NCBI GenBank assembly: GCA_036971475.1
Contig: JBAIZL010000005.1
Location: 245,359,323 to 245,423,322 of the forward strand
Length of the DNA stretch: 64,000 nt
From: Prosapia bicincta
Taxonomy: Eukaryota > Arthropoda > Insecta > Hemiptera > Cercopidae
Direction: 5' to 3'
Positions within the stretch are counted from its first letter, which is position 1; each line of letters begins with the position of its first letter. Below, one piece after another: positions 58,891 to 64,000 of the stretch. Below the pieces are notes generated by a model that saw nothing but the letters and a program-made list of their open reading frames with translations, was not told where the DNA came from and ran no database searches. Both the position numbers and the translations under genes were made by a program.

Positions 58891-60816
58891 ACATCACTTA
58901 TTCAGTGATGTGAGTTAGGCATGACTACAAATCTGAATACTTGGGGCAACGGTAAGTTCATTACAACTAGAACTGTTACGAGTTTAGGAAGAAAAATACG
59001 GATAAAAATTATAACTTTAAAGATATTAGGAATCATATAAGAGAGATGACTTCTATTAGAATGCATTTTAAAATATATTCGCCTATGTACCTGAAAATTA
59101 AAATATAATAAATCTACGTGATGAGTGTATACTGAAACCATATCAAACTTCAAGTAATGAACACAGACTATGAACGTTTAACATTATGAGAGGTCAAAAC
59201 AATGGGGAATGATCAAAGGTCCATAACATGGAGAGAACAACCATCAGAACAACTGTTATTGGAAAGCCTAAAACATCATTTAATGGAAAATACATCGATA
59301 AAATTGTCAAAGTGGGTCCATCACTTGGACTGGAGATAAATATAAAGCTTAATACAAATTTCTTAAATATTCTTATAAGTTAGTGTAAAAGTGAAGTTGC
59401 TTCTAACCAAAAAGCAAGACTAAAATACTCGTCCCTCCTTTATTATGATATTCAATTTTAAACCTTAATCAATGTTCATTCTCAAGACACTAAAAATTAA
59501 TTATAATAAACAATAAAACAATTACTTAGATCAATACAGATAAAATTAACCTACGCACATATTACATTTCATAAGTCAAGACGTTCAACAAAATATCTTT
59601 ATAAATTTTTAACAATGTTTTACGAAAATTTTAAATTTATATACACATCTATTTAGGCCTAAAACCCTGCATATATAAACCTGATATACGAGATCGTTGA
59701 TAATATTATTATTTTTTAAAAATTCAGAATAAAACTAAACGACTGATGTCAATTAAACACAGATTCACATTCATAACTATGCAATCAAATCTATGGTTTC
59801 TTTATGTTAAACTTGTATCAACTGGAACTTGGATCGTCTACACTGTTTAAATTGTTTTGCCTACAATAAATACTTACTTTCGGTAAATAAGAGTTTTTTT
59901 ACTTATTTACTTTACTTACCATTTACAACAGTATACCTTACTTCACTTTGCTCTTTATATGTTTAAATAATTTCCCAACTAATTTTATGATTTTTAGAAA
60001 TATTATGACTTAAAACTTTAAAGTTAGATTGTAAATTATTCAACGCCTTTTGCTCGTACATTTTGTTCCTAAGTTTTCACTTAGATTGTCCTACATATCT
60101 GTAATCATCCATTTTTTAAACTAATTTTACAAACTTTAACTTATCAGCAATACTAGAAATCAGCTTAACATTATATAAACCTTATTTTACATTACATCCA
60201 CCGTCTGTATAAGGTATGCATTTGGCCATGAAGATCAGTAACACTAATAGTACCTGTAGAAATTGAAGGCGTCAAAAAAAGCCAGGTATTCAAAAGTGTT
60301 CTGGATCACAATCTTTTGTGGTTCTACCATATTAATTCTTATATACTAAGTTATATATAATTATATGTTAAGAAAATAAATTTAAATACTCAGTTAAATA
60401 TAATATATTCAGAGCCATTTTACGTAGAAAATCTAAAATCTAATTTCAAAAGAATTATTTTTCAGGTAATTAAAATACTAAACTATGATTGAGTCTTCAT
60501 TTTTAGAGCGTTAGCAAAATGTAACAGGCAGGATTATTGTTACAGAGGTGAAAATTTGCTAATATCGTTTTCATTTACATATTTAATCTTCGGCGATTTT
60601 GTATCTTGTCAATACAAAACGTCGAGGCAGCAATATATTTTTTTGAATTCCAAGTAGTTGTCACTCCAATAATCTACTCTTATAAAGTGAACTATAAGAT
60701 AGGCGTGTACATTTTGTATAGGTGTATTGGCATTCTATGGCACCTAAAGAATCCTTCACTTGTGGTGAAGTATAAGACAAAGTATAATAATACTTGCCCT
60801 TATTATTATTTACTGG

Positions 60817-60819
<3 letters not shown>
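58891..60819. other. Unannotated DNA downstream of the transposase
   Basis: Minor frames only (for example 58902-59153 minus). Some of 58900-59340 may still be transposon sequence, but no family word was recognised. Confidence 0.35.

Positions 60820-60867
<48 letters not shown>
60820..60867. repeat. (AT)n microsatellite
   Basis: AT run directly followed by a hammerhead-type terminus. Confidence 0.95.
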
Positions 60868-60870
<3 letters not shown>

Positions 60871-60945
60871 CGAGGATGGATACACTAACCAGTCTTTGAA
60901 AGTACTCGCATAAATACCAAGTAAGATTCTTGTTTAAGTACATAA
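60868..60945 (+). mobile_element. PLE-type terminus, outer left copy
   Basis: Carries ccgaggatgg...tttgaaagtactcgca, then aagtaagattcttgtttaa. The last block is the reverse complement of 61466-61485, so the two form an outer inverted pair around the inner palindrome. Confidence 0.65.
60870..60907 (+). ncRNA. Hammerhead-like motif, stem III AGUACU
   Basis: CCGAGGA (60870-60876; U4 to C), extra T, a weak stem II (GGA with TCT/TTT), GAA (60898-60900), palindrome AGTACT (60901-60906), C60907 at the cleavage position. Stem II weakness lowers confidence, but the palindrome and spacing fit the series. Confidence 0.42.
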
Positions 60946-60989
60946 GTGAAAGTGATAAGTGGATACAAGAAAACAGTGTTGCATAATCT

Positions 60990-60992
<3 letters not shown>

Positions 60993-61043
<51 letters not shown>
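60993..61043. repeat. (AT)n microsatellite
   Basis: AT run left of the 300-bp palindrome. Confidence 0.95.
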
Positions 61044-61046
<3 letters not shown>

Positions 61047-61085
61047 AATCCTTAGATGAATTATTTTTTCTTGTTGAATATGTAT

Positions 61086-61380
61086 AATGAAATAAAATAA
61101 TTTTCATAAACAAGAATATACGAGTATTACTTCACTTTATTGTTTATTGAAGCTTTTCGCTAATTTACATTATTAGCCTTTTCAAAATTTATAAAACACT
61201 GTCCAGTTATGTGACTAGAGTAAGATTGACTCTAGACTAACAGTCTTACTCTAGTCACATAACTGGACAGTCATTTATAAATTTTGAAAATGCTAATAAC
61301 GTAAATTAGCGAAAAGCTTCAATAAACAATAAAGTGAAGTAATACTCGTATATTCTTGTTTATGAAAATTATTTTATTTC

Positions 61381-61384
<4 letters not shown>
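61086..61384. repeat. 300-bp palindrome of PLE-terminus type
   Basis: Arms about 61086-61228 and 61239-61384 are near-perfect reverse complements over about 143 bp (outer aatgaaataaaataatttt; inner ggacagtg...gactagagtaag). The right arm ends attcttgtttatgaaaa, close to the 39.6-kb PLE end, and carries AAGCTT after GAAA. The palindrome sits between two (AT)n tracts. Confidence 0.93.
61284..61320 (+). ncRNA. Hammerhead-like motif with paired C3U/G8A change
   Basis: Box TTGAAAA (61284-61290): compared with CTGAAGA, C3 is U and G8 is A. Extra T, stem II GCTAAT/ATTAGC (61292-61297, 61305-61310), GAA (61311-61313), palindrome AAGCTT (61314-61319), C61320. A strong six-pair stem II argues that the fold has been kept. 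Confidence 0.55.

Positions 61385-61450
<66 letters not shown>
61383..61450. repeat. (AT)n microsatellite
   Basis: AT run right of the palindrome. Confidence 0.95.
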
Positions 61451-61454
<4 letters not shown>

Positions 61455-61545
61455 ACAATTGAATACAGTTAAACAAGAATCTTACTCGGTGTATTTGCGA
61501 GTCGATTTTCGAAACTCTTAATTACGTGTTCTCATTTTCGAGCTT
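61451..61545 (-). mobile_element. PLE-type terminus, outer right copy
   Basis: Reverse complement matches the left outer copy over actcgca..aatac.c..agtaagattcttgttta; upstream on the minus strand is tttcgaaaatcgactcg, where the palindrome has decayed. Confidence 0.6.
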
Positions 61546-63534
61546 ATTTTGAGATTAGCGGCTTCTTGTAGTTTTCCAGATGTATAACATATTTTATAAC
61601 ATCACGTCAATTATTTAAAAACAAATCATTGTTCTTTGTCTAACATCTTTATTCACATTTTATTTTCTTATTGAGATACCTTAACTAATTTTGAAAAACC
61701 CTTTTTCATGTTATTTACCCTTCTTTGACATCTACTCAAAACAATCTTACTTGAACTGCCACTTCTTATAGTTTCATTTAGTTAAAATCAATTTTTCAAT
61801 TTAATTTTATATAAATACAAAAAAAATATTTTCTTAATTTGTTCTTAACTCTGAACTGCAGATTTCAGTTAACGTTTTATTACAAATTTTAATTTCCAAA
61901 TCTGTCTTTAATTTATTTCAAAACACATTTCTTTTTTTATTTTCACAATTCATTTATTTATTTATCATTTAACATTTATATATTTATCATTTAACATTTA
62001 TTTATCATTTTTATTTTCACATTTCTTTTAAATAATTCTTACTAATATCTTTCTGTTTACTATTTAGGGTCCGCCATTTTGAATCTGGCTACGTTCTACG
62101 AGCAACTAGTATGATCATTTTCACCTGTACGAGTATAATAGGAATGTATTGTGAACATATGGTTTGCATTATACTACTTAGTACACGTTAGAGGATGTAG
62201 AGGGGATCATGATACCTTGTATGTAGGCTCGCGTTCATGAAGTAGACTCACTCTCTCGTGACATAGAGAAGTATCTGCTTACTCATTCCACCCCCTCGAA
62301 AGAAGAAAAAAAGGAAGGGTAGAATGAATTAAGTAGACCGATTAGAAGTAAATAGAGGTAGTTATAATCTCCTGGTGTTGATGATAGGGACAAATAGTGA
62401 CATTTCGTGTGCAGGTTTATTTCTCCACTCTCAGCAAGAGTGACGAGAGGGTTTACTCGGTTCTGTAGTACATTAGAAAGTGTTAATACTGTATTTCAAA
62501 GTATACTTGTATATGATTTTCATATTGGAAGAGGAATTATCTTTTTTCCAGAAGTGAAAAAATATGAGTTTCCCAACAATGGTCAACATCAATTTTGTCA
62601 CTAGAATTGTTGAAAGAAGTTTTTTTATATAACTTTCAACGCTGAATCCGAAAATTCAAGCGGCATTTCTCCATGGCTATTACGTTTACAGTGATAATTT
62701 AAAATAGTTGTTGTAGTTATTTGGTACATTTGTCAATACAGGGTAACAAAAAACATTATTTTAATAGAATGTTATGTTTATTAGACAACAATCACTATAT
62801 TAATATCAATGTAAACATGTCACAGAGAAAGCTTAAACAACCAATGACATAACCATGATGGAAATGAATTTTCTCCTTTACCATTAGACCATGATACTGA
62901 AGGAATCTTTTGACAATATATCACAAATATGTTTAGAAGGTCTGTGGGAATTTACGTCATTCTGTTTTTACATTGTTGAGCTTAGTTACAAAACATTTTT
63001 CTGTTTCTGTGCGTGTGGTATAGTAAGAAACTTTGGTCCTAATTCTTGACCAACATTATTCATATTCATCCCTTTTCTGTAGAAGAGAAAGTAGGACAAA
63101 TTTGAATAATTTATTGTGTGAAGCAAATAGGATTAAATGCCATACAAAAACCTGGAACTCCTTGTAAAAGTTTTAACGAACACATTTTTTGGAATCATAA
63201 AGCAGAAACTTATTGTGATATTAAGGAACCTGATTGAGTCACAAAAAGCTATGGGTTGAATTGTAGCGGTAAAGATACGTTCCTTTCATTCTCGCTTAGA
63301 TTCTCCTTGAAAATCCTGGAAAACGATAAGCACAGCGAGTGATTTCATCACGATATTTCTATAGTGGAAAAGCTACGTCATGGAAGCTCTACCATGGACA
63401 GCTACGACCATGAAGGGTCTACCATAGAAGATCTTACTGTTCGCCACTCAAGTGACACATTCCAGAAGCTAAATCCACAAGAATGTCTTCACCTAATTGT
63501 CTGTTTAAGGTATGGTTTGTCTTATATTAATCCA

Positions 63535-63537
<3 letters not shown>
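61546..63537. other. Unannotated DNA
   Basis: No gene recognised. Small repeats: tatttatcatttaacattta copies at 61960-62020, and loosely repeated gaagctctaccatgga/agctacgaccatgaag words at 63368-63440. Confidence 0.4.
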
Positions 63538-63604
<67 letters not shown>

Positions 63605-63679
63605 CATTGGCAAGTACAATTCTTGTACTTAATACATTTTCATTTATGTATATATATGTGTGTGTGGGGGGGTGTATGT

Positions 63680-63723
<44 letters not shown>

Positions 63724-63731
63724 GTGTGTGT

Positions 63732-63766
<35 letters not shown>
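63538..63766. repeat. (AT)n and (TG)n microsatellites
   Basis: AT run 63538-63599, then unique 55 bp, then TG-rich run 63655-63766 with interruptions. Frames through it (63512-63781 plus, 63600-63797 minus) are meaningless dipeptide repeats. Confidence 0.95.
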
Positions 63767-63767
<1 letters not shown>

Positions 63768-64000
63768 ACTGTAGCATTTAAATTTAAATTGACTCATGAA
63801 AACCTTGCGTGATCAACACAAACTAATTGCATATTTAAAATCAGCATAACAAATATCCTCAGAATCACATAGTTCTCTTTGTGTGAATTCTGTTTTTAAA
63901 TTTTGTTCCCCAGTACTTTTTAATATTATCGTAATTAAATCTTTGAATCTAGAAGAATCATGATGTCATCGGCTATTCCTCTCTGGCAATTATCACGATT
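63767..64000. other. Unannotated DNA to window end
   Basis: No feature seen. Confidence 0.4.

Overview
The window looks like a gene-poor, AT-rich stretch of an arthropod nuclear genome, most likely an insect. No host gene can be supported: no open frame exceeds about 230 codons unless it is repeat-derived, and no spliced conserved exon series, rRNA or convincing tRNA is visible. The insect call rests on the mobile-element mix: Penelope-like elements (PLEs) with GIY-YIG endonuclease, Jockey/I-type LINEs and a Tigger-type transposase. A hemipteran is a guess only.

Layout. 1-0.76 kb is the end of a 152-bp satellite. 1.7-2.04 kb holds a 112-bp tandem repeat. From 2.3 to 14 kb, AT-rich DNA carries four long inverted repeats, a decayed LINE reverse-transcriptase tail (10.2-11.0 kb) and a pair of related 3'-tail-like repeats (11.6-12.4 kb). 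19.0-20.15 kb is a minus-strand LINE tail. 21.1-26.8 kb is a large 87-bp minisatellite of about 65 units, followed by a SINE-like element. 29.84-31.24 kb is a minus-strand PLE fragment (reverse transcriptase plus GIY-YIG). 36.3-37.0 and 41.3-41.8 kb hold diverged local duplications. 39.0-39.66 kb is the plus-strand 3' end of a second PLE. 46.2-46.7 kb is a 55-bp tandem repeat. 47.5-47.9 kb is a PLE terminal palindrome between (AT)n tracts. 49.9-52.3 kb is an internally deleted LINE in which ORF1 is fused to RNase H. 53.5 and 54.8 kb carry more palindromes. 57.9-58.9 kb is a dead Tigger transposase. 60.8-61.5 kb is a nested set of terminal repeats and (AT)n tracts, and 63.5-63.8 kb is microsatellite.

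The unifying theme is a scattered family of PLE-type termini carrying hammerhead-ribozyme-like cores. At ten or more places a CUGAnGA-like box is followed by a short hairpin, GAA(A), a small palindrome beginning with A and ending with U, and then a non-G base at the predicted cleavage position. The palindrome differs between loci (AAGCUU, ACGCGU, AUGUACAU, AGGCGCCU, AGUACU), so stem III is kept by structure rather than sequence. At 39.6 kb the motif lies about 160 bp downstream of a GIY-YIG reading frame, tying it directly to a PLE. Hammerheads in PLEs are a known phenomenon; what deserves checking is the density here, the shared extra nucleotide after the core box, and two lineages with paired C3U/G8A changes.

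Several short GC-richer islands (about 1.3, 5.2, 14.0, 17.5, 35.2, 45.3, 48.9 and 54.4 kb) stand out from the AT-rich background and are candidates for conserved non-coding elements. That is inference from composition only.
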